64,000 nucleotides of DNA from Streptococcus downei MFe28 (GCF_900459175.1 NZ_UHFA01000002.1:1426001-1490000), one strand, 5' to 3'; shown: positions 9,869 through 19,931, counted from the stretch's first letter. A program made the numbers and translations. The notes: generated by a model not told the origin, from the sequence alone.

Positions 9869-10669
9869 ATGAACATTGGACAATATCATGTTGATGGAAA
9901 AGCCTGTATCATGGGGGTTCTGAATGTGACCCCTGATTCTTTTTCAGATGGCGGGTCTTATACACAGTTAGAAAAAGCCCTAGCTCAAGTAGGTGCCATG
10001 GTAGAGCAGGGAGCAGCCGTTATTGATGTTGGTGGTGAGTCTACCAGACCAGGGGCTGATTTCATCTCGCAAGAGGAAGAAATTGCCAGAGTTGTTCCCG
10101 TCATCAAGGCTATTAAGGAAAATTATGATGTCCTCATCAGTATCGATACCTATAAGACAGGAACAGCACGGGCTGCATTGGAAGCTGGTGCTGATATTCT
10201 TAATGACGTCTGGGCTGGCCTCTATGATGGTCAAATGCTGGCTCTTGCTGCCCAAAAGGATGTTCCTATTATTCTCATGCACAATCAGGAAGATGAGGTT
10301 TACGGGGATGTCACCCAGGATGTCTGTGACTTTCTGTCTCAGCGGGCTCAAGCAGCTGTAGAAGCAGGCGTTGCTAGGGACAAGATCTGGTTGGATCCAG
10401 GTTTTGGTTTCGCTAAAAATGAAGCTCAAAATATTGACTTGCTCAAGGGATTGGACCGAGTTACCTCTCTGGGTTATCCAGTCCTCTTTGGTATTTCTCG
10501 CAAGCGGGTCGTGGACTATCTTTTAGGCGGTCACACCAAGCCCCTAGAAAGAGATGGGGCAACTGCCGCTTTATCTGGCTACGCTATTGAGAAAGGCTGC
10601 CAAATTGTGCGAGTCCATAACGTTGAAGCTAATCGTGATATTGTCAAGGTTATTAGTCAGTTGAAATAG
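9869..10669 (+). CDS. folP: dihydropteroate synthase
   Basis: 266 residues, TIM barrel. Joins the pterin pyrophosphate with para-aminobenzoate; the sulfonamide target. The two signatures are clear: MGVLNVTPDSFSDGG near the N-terminus and DVGGESTRPGA about 35 residues later, plus SRKRVVDYLLGG. Full length, with no obvious inserted residues. Confidence 0.97.
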   Translation: MNIGQYHVDGKACIMGVLNVTPDSFSDGGSYTQLEKALAQVGAMVEQGAAVIDVGGESTRPGADFISQEEEIARVVPVIKAIKENYDVLISIDTYKTGTARAALEAGADILNDVWAGLYDGQMLALAAQKDVPIILMHNQEDEVYGDVTQDVCDFLSQRAQAAVEAGVARDKIWLDPGFGFAKNEAQNIDLLKGLDRVTSLGYPVLFGISRKRVVDYLLGGHTKPLERDGATAALSGYAIEKGCQIVRVHNVEANRDIVKVISQLK

Positions 10670-10672
10670 AAT

Positions 10673-11032
10673 ATGGATAAAATACTTTTAAAGGGCTGTC
10701 GTTTTTACGGCTACCATGGAGCCCTTCCAGAAGAAAATCGTCTGGGGCAAATTTTTGTGGTGGATGCTGAACTATCAGTAGACCTGAGTCAGGCTTCTAC
10801 GAGCGATGATTTAGGCGATACGGTTCATTATGGCCTTGTTTTTGAGGCCATCAAGCAAGCTGTAGAAGGCCAGCCTTATCAATTATTGGAGAGACTAGCG
10901 GGTGCAATCTGTCAGGATATCTTCAACCAATTTCCACCTGTTCAGGGTGTCACATTGCGAATTAGCAAGGAGAATCCGCCTATCGCTGGGCACTATGACA
11001 GTGTCGGTATAGAATTGGAGCGCCGTCGATGA
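10673..11032 (+). CDS. folB: dihydroneopterin aldolase
   Basis: 119 residues. Cleaves dihydroneopterin to hydroxymethyl-dihydropterin. Family marks: GCRFYGYHGALPEENRLGQ with the conserved GYHG, YQLLERLAGAI and a basic C-terminus. Ends inside the folK start (4-bp overlap). Confidence 0.95.
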   Translation: MDKILLKGCRFYGYHGALPEENRLGQIFVVDAELSVDLSQASTSDDLGDTVHYGLVFEAIKQAVEGQPYQLLERLAGAICQDIFNQFPPVQGVTLRISKENPPIAGHYDSVGIELERRR

Positions 11033-11514
11033 TTGATGCCTTTCTGGGTCTTGGTTCCAATATCGGAGACCGGAAGGCCTATCTGGATCAGGCTTTGGAG
11101 CGTCTAGCCAAGCTCCCTCAGACAAGCCTGCTGGCCGTATCTTCTACCTATCAAACTCCTGCCTGGGGGCTGACTGACCAAGCTGACTTTCTCAATCTGG
11201 TCTGTCACATTGAGACAGAGTTGCCTCCCTTGGACCTTTTACGGGCCTGCCAGACCATCGAAGATGATTTAGGGCGCGTGCGAAAAGAGCATTGGGGACC
11301 TCGGACCTTAGATATTGACCTCCTTCTCTACGGGCAGGAGCTAGTAGAGGAGCCTGATTTGACGCTACCCCATCCCTATATAAAGGAGCGAGCCTTTGTC
11401 CTCGTTCCACTTTTGGAGTTGGATGAAAAATTGCTGGACCCAAAAACTGGTCAACCCTATAGTCAGGCTCTAGTTAGCTTGTCTCAGGAAGGAATCGAAA
11501 AAATCTCGGATTAA
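11029..11514 (+). CDS. folK: hydroxymethyl-dihydropterin pyrophosphokinase
   Basis: 161 residues. Transfers pyrophosphate from ATP to the pterin before folP. GLGSNIGDRKAYL at the N-terminus and the signature HWGPRTLDIDLLLYG with the two metal-binding Asp residues. Last gene of the folate operon; starts ATGA within the folB stop. Confidence 0.96.
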   Translation: MIDAFLGLGSNIGDRKAYLDQALERLAKLPQTSLLAVSSTYQTPAWGLTDQADFLNLVCHIETELPPLDLLRACQTIEDDLGRVRKEHWGPRTLDIDLLLYGQELVEEPDLTLPHPYIKERAFVLVPLLELDEKLLDPKTGQPYSQALVSLSQEGIEKISD

Positions 11515-11680
11515 GCTTTCTTGAATTTTGCTAATTTCCTTGACCCCATGCCTTTTATCTAGGCTGATTATTAGGAACAGCGAGATTTACTAGGGTTATC
11601 AAATAGGTTCTGGATATTTACAAATTACCGAATTATCAAATTTTCTCTGATATACTATGTCGATTTCTCTTGTGGAGGTT

Positions 11681-11728
11681 ATGTCAAATTCTCTCAGGCA
11701 GGCTATCGCAAAAGTCCCTAGTTTTTGA
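11681..11728 (+). CDS. possible 15-residue peptide
   Basis: ATG with TGGAGG 2-3 nt upstream (close) encodes MSNSLRQAIAKVPSF, then stops just before a hairpin. A TATACT box lies 25 bp upstream. It could be a leader peptide or simple chance. The whole 335-bp gap between folK and murB holds no other coding frame I can support. Confidence 0.2.
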   Translation: MSNSLRQAIAKVPSF

Positions 11729-11735
11729 TATAATA

Positions 11736-11761
11736 AAAGTCGGTCTCAGGCCGATTTTTTT
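11736..11761 (+). terminator. terminator upstream of murB
   Basis: AAAGTCGG pairs imperfectly with CCGATTTT around TCTCAGG, then a T run. A TATAAT sits directly before it (11729-11734). Confidence 0.6.
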
Positions 11762-11849
11762 GGTGCTCAGACGTCTTTTATCGAAAAGTAGCTAGGCTTG
11801 ATTTTTTCACGTTAGCAATCAACTTTAGCTCAAGAAGAATGGAAAAACA

Positions 11850-12752
11850 ATGTTAGAAAAAATGAAAACGGCGCTTGAGGGAATTGATATTCGTATTGAT
11901 GAGCCCTTGCGTAACTATACTTACACTAGAGTTGGAGGGCCAGCTGATTACTTGGCCTTCCCTCGCAACCGCTATGAGTTGGCCCACATTGTCAAGTTTG
12001 CCAACGAAAATGATATCCCTTGGATGGTTCTAGGCAATGCCAGCAACCTCATTGTCCGTGAAGGGGGCATTCGAGGCTTTGTTATCATGTTTGATAAGCT
12101 GAGCACGGTCACCGTTGATGGTTATACCATTGAAGCAGAAGCAGGGGCCAACCTGATTGAGACGACCAAAATTGCTGAATTTCATAGCCTGACTGGCTTT
12201 GAATTTGCGGCAGGAATTCCTGGCTCTATCGGTGGGGCTGTTTTTATGAATGCTGGAGCCTATGGTGGCGAAATTTCCCACATTCTGGTTTCGGCAACGG
12301 TCTTGACTAAGGAAGGGGACATTCATACTATTGAAGCTCGTGATATGGCCTTTGGTTATCGTCACTCAGCCATTCAGACAAGTGGTGAAGTGGTTATTTC
12401 TGCCAAATTCGCTCTTCGTCCTGGAATCCATTCGCAAATTAAGAATGAAATGGCCCGTCTCAACCACCTGCGTCAGCTCAAGCAGCCCCTAGAATACCCT
12501 TCCTGCGGGTCTGTCTTTAAGCGGCCTGTCAATCATTTTGCTGGCCAATTAATTATGGAAGCTGACCTGATGGGCTATCGTATCGGCGGTGTTGAAGTCA
12601 GTAAGAAGCATGCTGGTTTCATGGTCAATGTGGCCCAAGGCACAGCTGATGATTATGAAAATCTGATTGCCCATGTCATCGAAAAAGTCCAAGAACACTC
12701 TGGTGTCCGTCTGGAACCGGAAGTTCGCATTATCGGTGATTATAATGCTTAG
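11850..12752 (+). CDS. murB: UDP-N-acetylenolpyruvoylglucosamine reductase
   Basis: 300 residues. Makes UDP-MurNAc for peptidoglycan. FAD-binding PCMH domain with [17 protein letters not shown] and [16 protein letters not shown], then [26 protein letters not shown] (written in family form), the catalytic Ser in CGSVFKRP and the Glu in [10 protein letters not shown]. The type IIb lengths fit. In streptococci it commonly precedes potABCD, as here. Confidence 0.96.
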   Translation: MLEKMKTALEGIDIRIDEPLRNYTYTRVGGPADYLAFPRNRYELAHIVKFANENDIPWMVLGNASNLIVREGGIRGFVIMFDKLSTVTVDGYTIEAEAGANLIETTKIAEFHSLTGFEFAAGIPGSIGGAVFMNAGAYGGEISHILVSATVLTKEGDIHTIEARDMAFGYRHSAIQTSGEVVISAKFALRPGIHSQIKNEMARLNHLRQLKQPLEYPSCGSVFKRPVNHFAGQLIMEADLMGYRIGGVEVSKKHAGFMVNVAQGTADDYENLIAHVIEKVQEHSGVRLEPEVRIIGDYNA

Positions 12753-12892
12753 TCAAAGGGGCATTTATCTAAGGGGAGTTTTCTAAGTCACCGGTATGTT
12801 TATGGAGATAGTCCTCCCCTTATTCAATGAATGTTTGAGCTTTTATTAGCAAAAGACTGGGACGGTTAGTCCTAGACATCTATCCCACTTCC

Positions 12893-12995
12893 ATACTCAA
12901 TAAAAATCAAAAATAGCCAAGGCAACGAACTGCAGACAGTACTTTGGTACGGCAAAGTGAGTTAACGATGGATAATTTTGATTTTTGAAGAGTAT
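12893..12995. repeat. BOX-like intergenic repeat, copy 2
   Basis: Same ends and interior as 322-426 (ATACTCAATAAAAATC ... GATTTTTGAAGAGTAT; GTACGGCAAAGTGAGTTAACG), about 80-85 % alike by eye. Lies between murB and potA. Confidence 0.75.
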
Positions 12996-13004
12996 CAATC
13001 ACCA

Positions 13005-13037
13005 GGACCGGCTAGTTTCCACTAGCCAGTCCCTTTT
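13005..13037 (+). terminator. terminator between murB and potA
   Basis: GGACCGGCTAG pairs with CTAGCCAGTCC around TTTCCA, then CTTTTT. It may only partly separate murB from potABCD. Confidence 0.7.
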
Positions 13038-13068
13038 TATCTCACTCTTGTAGGGAGGACATGAAGAA

Positions 13069-14223
13069 GTGACCCAACCAATTATTGCCTTTCACCATGT
13101 GACCAAGACCTTTGAGGATAGTGGCACCCAGGTTCTTAAAGATATTAATTTTGAGCTGAAGGCAGGGAAATTTTACACCCTGCTTGGGGCTTCGGGCTCT
13201 GGAAAATCAACCATCCTTAATATTATTGCGGGACTTTTAGAGGCTAGTAGTGGGGATATTTACCTAGACGGCAAGCGCATCAACGATATTCCTATCAACA
13301 AGCGAGATGTCCATACAGTTTTCCAAAACTATGCTCTTTTCCCCCACATGTCAGTCTTTGACAATGTCGCCTTTCCCCTAAAATTAAAGAAGGTTGCCAA
13401 AGGTGACATTGAAAAACGGGTGGGGAAGGCCCTTAAAATGGTGCGACTGGATGGCTATGGAAGGCGCTCCATCCAAAAGCTTTCCGGTGGTCAGCGCCAA
13501 AGGGTGGCCATCGCTAGGGCTATTATCAACCAACCCAAGGTAGTTCTTTTAGATGAGCCTCTGTCTGCCCTTGATCTGAAGCTACGGACAGAAATGCAGT
13601 ATGAATTGCGAGAGCTGCAGCAGCGTCTTGGCATCACCTTTGTCTTTGTCACCCATGACCAGGAGGAGGCCTTGGCTATGTCAGACTGGATTTTTGTCAT
13701 GAATGAGGGAGAAATCGTCCAATCTGGCACGCCCGTTGACATCTATGACGAGCCCATCAACCATTTTGTGGCCACCTTTATTGGAGAGTCCAATATCATC
13801 AACGGAACTATGATTAAAGACTATCTGGTCGAATTTAATGGCAGACGTTTTGAGGCGGTTGATGGGGGTATGCGACCCAATGAAGCGGTTGAGGTGGTTA
13901 TTCGTCCCGAGGACTTGCAGATTACTCTCCCTGAAGAAGGCAAGCTGGTGGTCACGGTGGACACCCAACTTTTCCGCGGCGTCCATTACGAAATTATTGC
14001 CCATGATGAGCTTGGTCATGAGTGGTTGATTCACTCTACACGTAAGGCTCTTGAGGGTGAGGTGATTGGCCTTAACTTTACACCAGAAGACATCCATATT
14101 ATGCGACTCAATGAGACCGAGGAAGAATTCGATGCTCGGATTGAAGAGTATGTCGAAACCGAAGAGGTTGAAGATGGCTTGATAAATGCCATTGAGGAGG
14201 AACGCCATGAAGAAGACGACTAG
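13069..14223 (+). CDS. potA: spermidine/putrescine ABC transporter ATPase
   Basis: 384 residues. Energises polyamine import with PotB, PotC and PotD. Walker [10 protein letters not shown] (about 43-51), signature [14 protein letters not shown], Walker [14 protein letters not shown]-loop THDQEEA, then a TOBE domain. Starts with GTG at 13069; GGGAGG is 11 nt upstream and a dead ATG at 13061 gives only three codons. The C-terminal tail is very acidic (EEERHEEDD) and overlaps potB. Confidence 0.95.
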   Translation: MTQPIIAFHHVTKTFEDSGTQVLKDINFELKAGKFYTLLGASGSGKSTILNIIAGLLEASSGDIYLDGKRINDIPINKRDVHTVFQNYALFPHMSVFDNVAFPLKLKKVAKGDIEKRVGKALKMVRLDGYGRRSIQKLSGGQRQRVAIARAIINQPKVVLLDEPLSALDLKLRTEMQYELRELQQRLGITFVFVTHDQEEALAMSDWIFVMNEGEIVQSGTPVDIYDEPINHFVATFIGESNIINGTMIKDYLVEFNGRRFEAVDGGMRPNEAVEVVIRPEDLQITLPEEGKLVVTVDTQLFRGVHYEIIAHDELGHEWLIHSTRKALEGEVIGLNFTPEDIHIMRLNETEEEFDARIEEYVETEEVEDGLINAIEEERHEEDD

Positions 14224-15007
14224 ACTCTTTGCCCTCCCTTATTTCCTCTGGCTCTTGCTCTTTGTTTTGGCTCCCCTGGCCCTGATTGTCTATCGTTCCT
14301 TTTTCAATCTAGAAGGACAGGTCAGTCTTGCCAACTACCAAACTTTTTTTAGCTCCTGGACCTACCTGAGAATGAGTCTGAATTCGCTTCTCTATGCAGG
14401 GATTATCACCTTGGTGACCTTCCTGATTAGTTATCCGACGGCCTTAGCTTTGACCAAACTCAAACATAAGCAACTCTGGCTCATGCTAGTGGTCTTACCC
14501 ACCTGGATAAATCTTCTCCTCAAGGCCTATGCCTTTATGGGGATTTTTGGCCAAGATGGCGGTATCAATCATTTCTTAAGCTTTGTGGGTATCGGCCCTA
14601 AGCAGTTGCTCTTTACAGACTTTTCTTTTATCTTTGTCGCTGCCTACATCGAACTGCCCTTTATGATTCTGCCCATTTTTAATACCTTGGATGACCTGGA
14701 TGTCAATCTGACTAATGCCAGTCGTGATCTGGGGGCTAGTAATTGGCAGACCTTTAGCCGAGTGATTTTCCCCCTTTCTCTGTCTGGCGTAAGGTCGGGT
14801 GTGCAGTCGGTCTTTATTCCCAGTCTCAGCCTCTTTATGTTGACGCGTTTGATTGGGGGAAACCGTGTTATCACTCTGGGAACAGCTATTGAGCAACATT
14901 TCCTGACTACCCAGAATTGGGGCATGGGATCGACCATTGGTGTCGTGCTGATTTTAGCCATGCTAGGGATTATGGTCATGACCAAGGAAAGGAGGAAGGA
15001 ACTTTGA
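14207..15007 (+). CDS. potB: spermidine/putrescine ABC transporter permease PotB
   Basis: 266 residues, six membrane helices, with the EAA loop [21 protein letters not shown] that docks on PotA. Start ATG at 14207 with GAGGAGG upstream, overlapping potA by 17 bp. Its stop overlaps the TTG start of potC. Confidence 0.94.
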   Translation: MKKTTRLFALPYFLWLLLFVLAPLALIVYRSFFNLEGQVSLANYQTFFSSWTYLRMSLNSLLYAGIITLVTFLISYPTALALTKLKHKQLWLMLVVLPTWINLLLKAYAFMGIFGQDGGINHFLSFVGIGPKQLLFTDFSFIFVAAYIELPFMILPIFNTLDDLDVNLTNASRDLGASNWQTFSRVIFPLSLSGVRSGVQSVFIPSLSLFMLTRLIGGNRVITLGTAIEQHFLTTQNWGMGSTIGVVLILAMLGIMVMTKERRKEL

Positions 15008-15780
15008 AAAAACTTTCTAGACTTTACTTGGGATTAGTCTTTGCCCTTCTTTATCTACCCATTTTTTATTTGATTTTTTATTCCTTTAACAAGGGAGGCG
15101 ATATGAATGGCTTTACTGGCTTTACTTGGGAGTATTATGGACAGGTTTTCTCTGATAGTCGCCTGATTTTGATTTTGGTTGAGACCTTTCTCCTGGCCTT
15201 CCTCAGCGCTCTTTTGGCAACTATTATCGGCACTTTGGGAGCTATTTTTATTGACCAAAGTCGCAGTAAGAGACAAAACACCCTGTTGTCACTCAATAAT
15301 ATTCTCATGGTATCTCCTGATGTTATGATGGGGGCTAGTTTTTTGATTCTTTTCACGGTTCTGGGCTTTCGACTGGGCTTTAGCTCAGTCCTACTCAGTC
15401 ACATTGCCTTTTCCATCCCTATTGTGGTGCTTATGGTCCTGCCCAGGCTCAAAGAGATGAATCAAGATATGATTCACGCCGCCTTTGACTTAGGGGCCAG
15501 TTACTGGCAGATGCTCAAGGAAGTCATGTTGCCCTACTTGACCCCTAGTATCATCGCCGGCTACTTTATGGCCTTTACCTATTCGCTAGATGATTTTGCG
15601 GTGACCTTCTTTGTCACGGGAAATGGCTTTTCGACCCTCTCGGTGGAAATCTATTCCCGTGCTAGACGGGGGATATCGCTGGAAATCAATGCCCTATCCA
15701 CTATTGTCTTTATCTTCTCCATTCTTCTAGTCATTGGCTATTATTTTATCAGCAAGGAAGAAGGTGACCAAGATGCGTAG
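15004..15780 (+). CDS. potC: spermidine/putrescine ABC transporter permease PotC
   Basis: 258 residues, six membrane helices, EAA loop DLGASYWQMLKEVMLPYLTPS. The TTG at 15004 is the start: AAAGGAGG lies 10 nt upstream and TTGA overlaps the potB stop. A longer frame from 14917 would run through the potB end and lacks a site. Confidence 0.93.
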   Translation: MKKLSRLYLGLVFALLYLPIFYLIFYSFNKGGDMNGFTGFTWEYYGQVFSDSRLILILVETFLLAFLSALLATIIGTLGAIFIDQSRSKRQNTLLSLNNILMVSPDVMMGASFLILFTVLGFRLGFSSVLLSHIAFSIPIVVLMVLPRLKEMNQDMIHAAFDLGASYWQMLKEVMLPYLTPSIIAGYFMAFTYSLDDFAVTFFVTGNGFSTLSVEIYSRARRGISLEINALSTIVFIFSILLVIGYYFISKEEGDQDA

Positions 15781-16846
15781 ATTAGGCTCCTTTTTTCTAG
15801 GTCTTGTTCTGATAATTTTGGCTCTGGCCAGCCTGATGCTGACCCTAGAAAAGAAGAATAATAGCAGTAGTCAGGCCAATAGTCTGGTGGTCTATAATTG
15901 GGGTGACTATATAGACCCCCAGTTAATTAGTCAGTTCCAAAAGGAAACAGGTATCAAGGTTCAATATGAGACCTTTGATTCCAACGAGGCCATGTACACC
16001 AAGATTGAGCAGGGAGGCACTCGTTATGATATTGCCATTCCTAGCGACTACATGATTGATAAGATGCGTCAGGAGAAGCTCCTGGTCAAGTTGGATAAGT
16101 CACAGCTTAAAGGGCTGGGCAATCTGGGGAGTCAGTTCCTGGGTAAGTCTTTTGACCCCAAGAATGATTATTCCATCCCTTACTTCTGGGGAACCGTCGG
16201 GATTGTCTATAATGACAGCGTGGTCAAAAATCCGCCCCAGCATTGGTCCGACCTCTGGAATTCCGACTACAAGGATTCGATCATGTTAGTTGATGGCGCC
16301 AGAGAGGTCATGGGATTGAGTCTCAATTCCTTGGGCTACAGCCTCAATAGCAAGAATAGGAAGCAACTGGACCAGGCTTCTGAAAAATTGAGTCGGCTAA
16401 CTCCCAACATCAAGGCCATTGTTGGCGATGAAATGAAGGGCTACCTCAAAAATGGCGATGCCACTCTAGGGGTCACTTTTTCTGGAGAAGCTAGGGATAT
16501 GCTGGAAGCTAATCCTCACCTCCATTATGTCCTGCCCAGCGAGGGTTCCAACCTCTGGTTTGATAACCTTGTGATTCCCAAGACAGTCAAGAATAAAAAG
16601 GCTGCCTACGCCTTCATCAACTTTATGCTAGAGCCAAAGAATGCGGCACAAAATGCGGAATACATTGGCTATGCCACACCAAATAAGGCCGCCCAGAAGC
16701 TTCTACCTAAAGAAATCACCTCTGATAAATCCTTCTATCCTTCTGAGCAGGTCATCAGTCATTTGGAGGTCTACAATAACCTAGGCCCCAAGTGGCTGGG
16801 CATATACAATGACCTCTATCTCCAATTCAAGATGTATGGCCATTAA
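15773..16846 (+). CDS. potD: spermidine/putrescine-binding protein PotD
   Basis: 357 residues. An uncleaved-looking N-terminal membrane anchor (residues 5-25, no lipobox Cys) precedes the periplasmic-binding fold: VVYNWGDYIDPQLI, YETFDSNEAMYTKI, YDIAIPSDYMIDKM, PYFWGTVGIVYND, MLVDGAREVMGL. Captures polyamines outside the membrane for PotBC. Start overlaps the potC stop by 8 bp. Same architecture as pneumococcal PotD. Confidence 0.95.
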   Translation: MRRLGSFFLGLVLIILALASLMLTLEKKNNSSSQANSLVVYNWGDYIDPQLISQFQKETGIKVQYETFDSNEAMYTKIEQGGTRYDIAIPSDYMIDKMRQEKLLVKLDKSQLKGLGNLGSQFLGKSFDPKNDYSIPYFWGTVGIVYNDSVVKNPPQHWSDLWNSDYKDSIMLVDGAREVMGLSLNSLGYSLNSKNRKQLDQASEKLSRLTPNIKAIVGDEMKGYLKNGDATLGVTFSGEARDMLEANPHLHYVLPSEGSNLWFDNLVIPKTVKNKKAAYAFINFMLEPKNAAQNAEYIGYATPNKAAQKLLPKEITSDKSFYPSEQVISHLEVYNNLGPKWLGIYNDLYLQFKMYGH

Positions 16847-16864
16847 GAACTCTATAAGTTTAAC

Positions 16865-16896
16865 AGTCTAGAAACGCAGGTTTCTGGGCTTTTTTT
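16865..16896 (+). terminator. terminator after potABCD
   Basis: AGTCTAGAAAC pairs with GTTTCTGGGCT around GCAG, then seven T. Confidence 0.8.
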
Positions 16897-17467
16897 GACC
16901 AGCTGATGATGAGAAAAAGACGATTTGATGTTCTAGGACTTGCTAAGAAGAATGATAGGTCGGATTTTTGAAGCTAAAAGAAACTACTCTTTTCCCAAAG
17001 GAGACCCTGTTTATCATATTTATGCAGAAGACTATAGAACAGGACAGCACCGAGACTTGTATAGAGCAATAAAGTAGAAAAAGGATTTATGACCGATATT
17101 GTTCCAAATTCTTTAAAAAGTTAGTGCCCTCGCCCAATTGCCTCTCGGTGGTAATCGACTGTTTGCCTTTGTCTGTCAATTACTAATTATTAGTCTAGCC
17201 ATTGGACTTTCCAAGAATTGCTTCAATCGAAAATCAATTTGAAGAACGGTTTAAATCGCCCCAGCGAAAAATATTTATAGTTGAAAATATTTTCTCTGAT
17301 AACCTTCAAAATCCTTAGTCCATATGATAAAATGAAAATGTAAAGCAACAGAACTACCCCCTTAAGAATCAGCATTTTAACTACCCCTGTTCGGACGAGT
17401 TCAAGCCAGATGATGGCAAGAAATTGGTCTGAACCTAGCAACTTCATTTTACTGAGGAGGTAACGCA
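16897..17467. other. 571-bp gap without an intact gene
   Basis: Only short open stretches are seen. One runs from ATG 16952 to TAG 17077 (42 residues, MIGRIFEAKRNYSFPKGDPV at the start) with no clear ribosome site. Another reads SIENQFEERFKSPQRKIFIV near 17226 and stops soon. They look like gene debris but I recognise none. A reverse frame at 17223-17468 is hydrophobic, but I see no start signal for it. Confidence 0.4.
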
Positions 17468-18000
17468 ATGAAACTAGATACCTTAAGAAATGACATTATT
17501 GTCAAGCAGAAAAAAGGACTCCCCTTTATTACGGCTTCAGTAATGATTTGGAGTCTGATTACGCTTGTAGCAGCGCTGAATATTTCCATTGATGTAAAAC
17601 ATATCCTGGTATTCTGTTGTGCTGTGCCCATACTCCCCCTTGCTTGGGTGATAGGAAAAATGATGAAGGTTGACATTTTTCTAAGGAAAACGAACTAGGC
17701 AATTTGGGTTTCCTATTCACCATGAATCAGGTGCTCTACCTTTTGATTGTTATGTGGGTTTTTAATGTGGCACCCGAAAAAATGATTATGGTCTATGCCA
17801 TGGTCTTTGGAGCTCATCTATTACCCTACTCTTGGCTCTATAAATCCAAAGCCTATCAGATTTTCGCTATAGTCATACCAATTCTTTCTCTGGTTTTGGG
17901 CAATCTCTTCAGTGGGGTAGTTGTAGCAGGGACCTTCGCCGTCATTGTTCTTATCTTTGTCCATATCTTACAAAGGGAATTAAAGACTTTCACAGAATAA
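17468..18000 (+). pseudogene. DUF7010-like membrane protein, frameshifted
   Basis: Two open pieces (17468-17698 and 17704-18000) in different frames make one small four-to-five-helix membrane protein. The first begins MKLDTLRNDIIVKQKKGLPF and ends ...KVDIFLRKTN; the second begins GNLGFLFTMNQVLYLLIVMW. Adding one T to the TTTTT run at 17676-17680 restores DIFSKENELGNLGFLF and a single 177-residue protein. GAGGAGG lies 9 nt before the start. Either a recent slip or a sequencing error. Function of the family unknown. Confidence 0.8.
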
Positions 18001-18017
18001 TATTGTTTTATAAATAT

Positions 18018-18050
18018 CAGGTGCTAGGAAATGAATTCTAGCACCTTTTG
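18018..18050 (+). terminator. terminator after the DUF7010-like gene
   Basis: AGGTGCTAG and CTAGCACCT form a perfect 9-bp stem, followed by TTTTG. Confidence 0.8.
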
Positions 18051-18156
18051 AAATTTTTCACTAGTTTAGCGGAAGCTAGTTTTCGCTTGGTTCAACCTGG
18101 GTCAACGTCTCTAAGTTCAATCTTGCCAGGTGACTCATCTTGCTAAGAGGCGTAGA

Positions 18157-18190
18157 AAAAACGAGCGACCTCTGAGGATAGCTCGTTTTA
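18157..18190 (-). terminator. terminator for the tautomerase gene
   Basis: AAAACGAGC pairs with GCTCGTTTT; read on the reverse strand the stem is followed by a T run. Confidence 0.7.
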
Positions 18191-18216
18191 TGTTTGTTCT
18201 ACTTGAGTTTGTCGAC

Positions 18217-18399
18217 TTATTTCTTCTTCATCTCACCGTGAGGGAAGTAGGTGCCTTCTGGCAGGTCACGGATGATAACGTGGATGTTTTCCTTGGGTGC
18301 GTTGGCAACGCGGGAAACGACCTCGGTGACTTCGCGGGCCAGTTCAATTTTTTGGTCCTGCGTGCGGCCTTCAAAAAGGTCAATTTTTACAAATGGCAT
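18217..18399 (-). CDS. 4-oxalocrotonate tautomerase family protein
   Basis: 60 residues, the normal size. MPFVKIDLFEGRTQDQKIEL: Pro2, which becomes N-terminal after Met removal, is the general base of the family; a basic residue near 11-12 and Arg near 44 complete the site. Strong AGGAGG upstream. In streptococci it often stands next to tdk-prfA in the opposite direction; here decayed genes and a glycosylase lie between. Physiological substrate unknown. Confidence 0.9.
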   Translation of the reverse strand: MPFVKIDLFEGRTQDQKIELAREVTEVVSRVANAPKENIHVIIRDLPEGTYFPHGEMKKK

Positions 18400-18429
18400 G
18401 GGAATTCCTCCTAAAAATTTATTATCAGC

Positions 18430-18835
18430 TTCATTTTAGCATGAATCCGCAAATATAGACAGGAGAAATAGTAGAAGATTAGGCTGAGACAGTTGAAGAC
18501 TGTATAAAAATCAGGAAGAAGATAAAAGTCGTTATTTCTGAGGCTCACTAGTTTTTGGGCTCGTACTTACTTTAAAAAGGAAGAGAAGAGTGATTGTCTT
18601 TCTCCCAAAGTTTCTAAGTGAGCACGATTCTTGCCCACTTACTTACAATCATTTATAGTTAAACTTGTATCTGAAACAGACACCTGTTATGTTCGGATAA
18701 TCGAGAAAAGGGAGAAGTCATGGCTACAAATTTGCTTTATCAGTTGAGGCAAGAGAATTTGGCAGGCTTGATTAAAGAAATACGTGCCATTACATAAAAA
18801 TTGCTAACCCGAAGATAAGGAGAAAGAAATTACCT
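18430..18835. other. 406-bp gap with a possible 25-residue frame
   Basis: Holds the reverse promoter of the tautomerase and, at 18720-18797, a frame beginning MATNLLYQLRQENLAG with GGGAGAAG upstream. That frame stops after 25 codons and may be the head of a lost gene. No other feature is clear. Confidence 0.35.
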
Positions 18836-19838
18836 ATGAAAGCAGCACTAGTAAGTCAGTATAACAAAAATAATATCAATCTCGAGATGACAGAAATACC
18901 CATACCGCAAATTGGCCCCGATGATGTCCTGATCAAGGCAAGGGCAGCAGGGGTCAATCCTTTGGATAATATAATTTCTCGTGGAGAGGTTAAAATTATC
19001 GTTCCTTACAAACTACCTCAAATTGCTGGTAATGAGTTTGTCGGAATTGTTGAGAAAGTCGGTAGCTAAGTGACGGGATTCCAAGCAGGCGACTGTGTTT
19101 TTGCCCGACTGCCACTTGACCGTATTGGTTGCTTTCGCTGAATATCTTGCTGTAGACTACCATGCTCTAGCTTTGGTACCTGACTATTTGACAGATATCA
19201 AGGCGGCAGGCGTCCCATTGACTTCACTGACCATTATGCAGTCTCTGGAGCTTATGGAGGCTAAAGAAGGAAAAACTCTCTTTATCTCAGGAGGTACTGG
19301 TAGCCTTGGTGCGATGGCTATTCCTCTCGCTAAGGCCAAAGGCTTGATTGTTGTTACTAATGGCAGTATCGGCAACAAAGAGCGTGTTTTAAAGCTGGGA
19401 GTGGACCGTTTCATTGACTACAAAACAGAAGACTACAGTCAGACCCTTAGTCAAGTTGACTATGTCTTGGATACCTTGGGTGGCTCTGAGATCAAGAAGC
19501 AATTTTCCATCATGAAAGAAGGTGGACAACTAGTTTCCCTACGTGCTATGCCAAACGGCAGCTTCGCTAAACGGATGAAGCTTCCCAAATGGAAACAAAT
19601 CGCCATGGGTCTCGCTGGTCGTAAATTTGATAAGCTAGCTAAAAAATACGGCGTTGGTTTTCATTTCGTCTTTGTAGAAGCTAATGGCCGGCAGCTGCAA
19701 GAAGTTGCAGACATTTTTAGCGAACTTCAGATTAAACCATCTATTGATAGGGTTTATAAATTCGCTGATGTCAACCAAGCCTTGGATAAGGTTGCTAACG
19801 GCCATTCAAAAGGAAAAACTGTCTTGACTTTTGACTAA
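18836..19838 (+). pseudogene. NADPH:quinone oxidoreductase / zinc-less alcohol dehydrogenase, broken
   Basis: MDR-superfamily sequence: MKAALVSQYNKNNINLEMTE, AAGVNPLDNIISRGE, AGNEFVGIVEKVGS, then TLFISGGTGSLGAMAIPLAK with the nucleotide-binding fold and a C-terminal KGKTVLTFD. Two lesions are clear. A TAA at 19067-19069 replaces a likely CAA (VGS-Q-VTGFQAGD). One extra T near 19127 shifts the frame; removing it gives GAFAEYLAVDYHALALVPDY. A CGT to TGT change (GDR to GDC) is also likely. Good ribosome site remains. Confidence 0.88.
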
Positions 19839-19916
19839 TGTTCAAATCCCTAGAAATATTTATCCAAGGTAATTACCAAAGTTACCCTAAGCTGAGTAAT
19901 TATTTAATTTGTTTTG

Positions 19917-19925
19917 TGCTACAAT
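19917..19925 (+). promoter_or_regulatory. extended -10, apparently leaderless start
   Basis: TGCTACAAT ends only 6 nt before the ATG at 19932, so transcription should begin at or next to the start codon. No Shine-Dalgarno sequence lies between. Confidence 0.55.
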
Positions 19926-19931
19926 AAAGCC

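Noticed and set aside
9980..10429. 149-residue reverse frame
   Set aside because: Complement of folP; no independent evidence.
13681..14208. 175-residue reverse frame
   Set aside because: Antisense to potA, with no start signal or known motif.
17223..17468. 81-residue hydrophobic reverse frame
   Set aside because: Overlaps the promoter and start of the DUF7010-like gene and has no ribosome site. Its hydrophobic look comes from AT-rich DNA.
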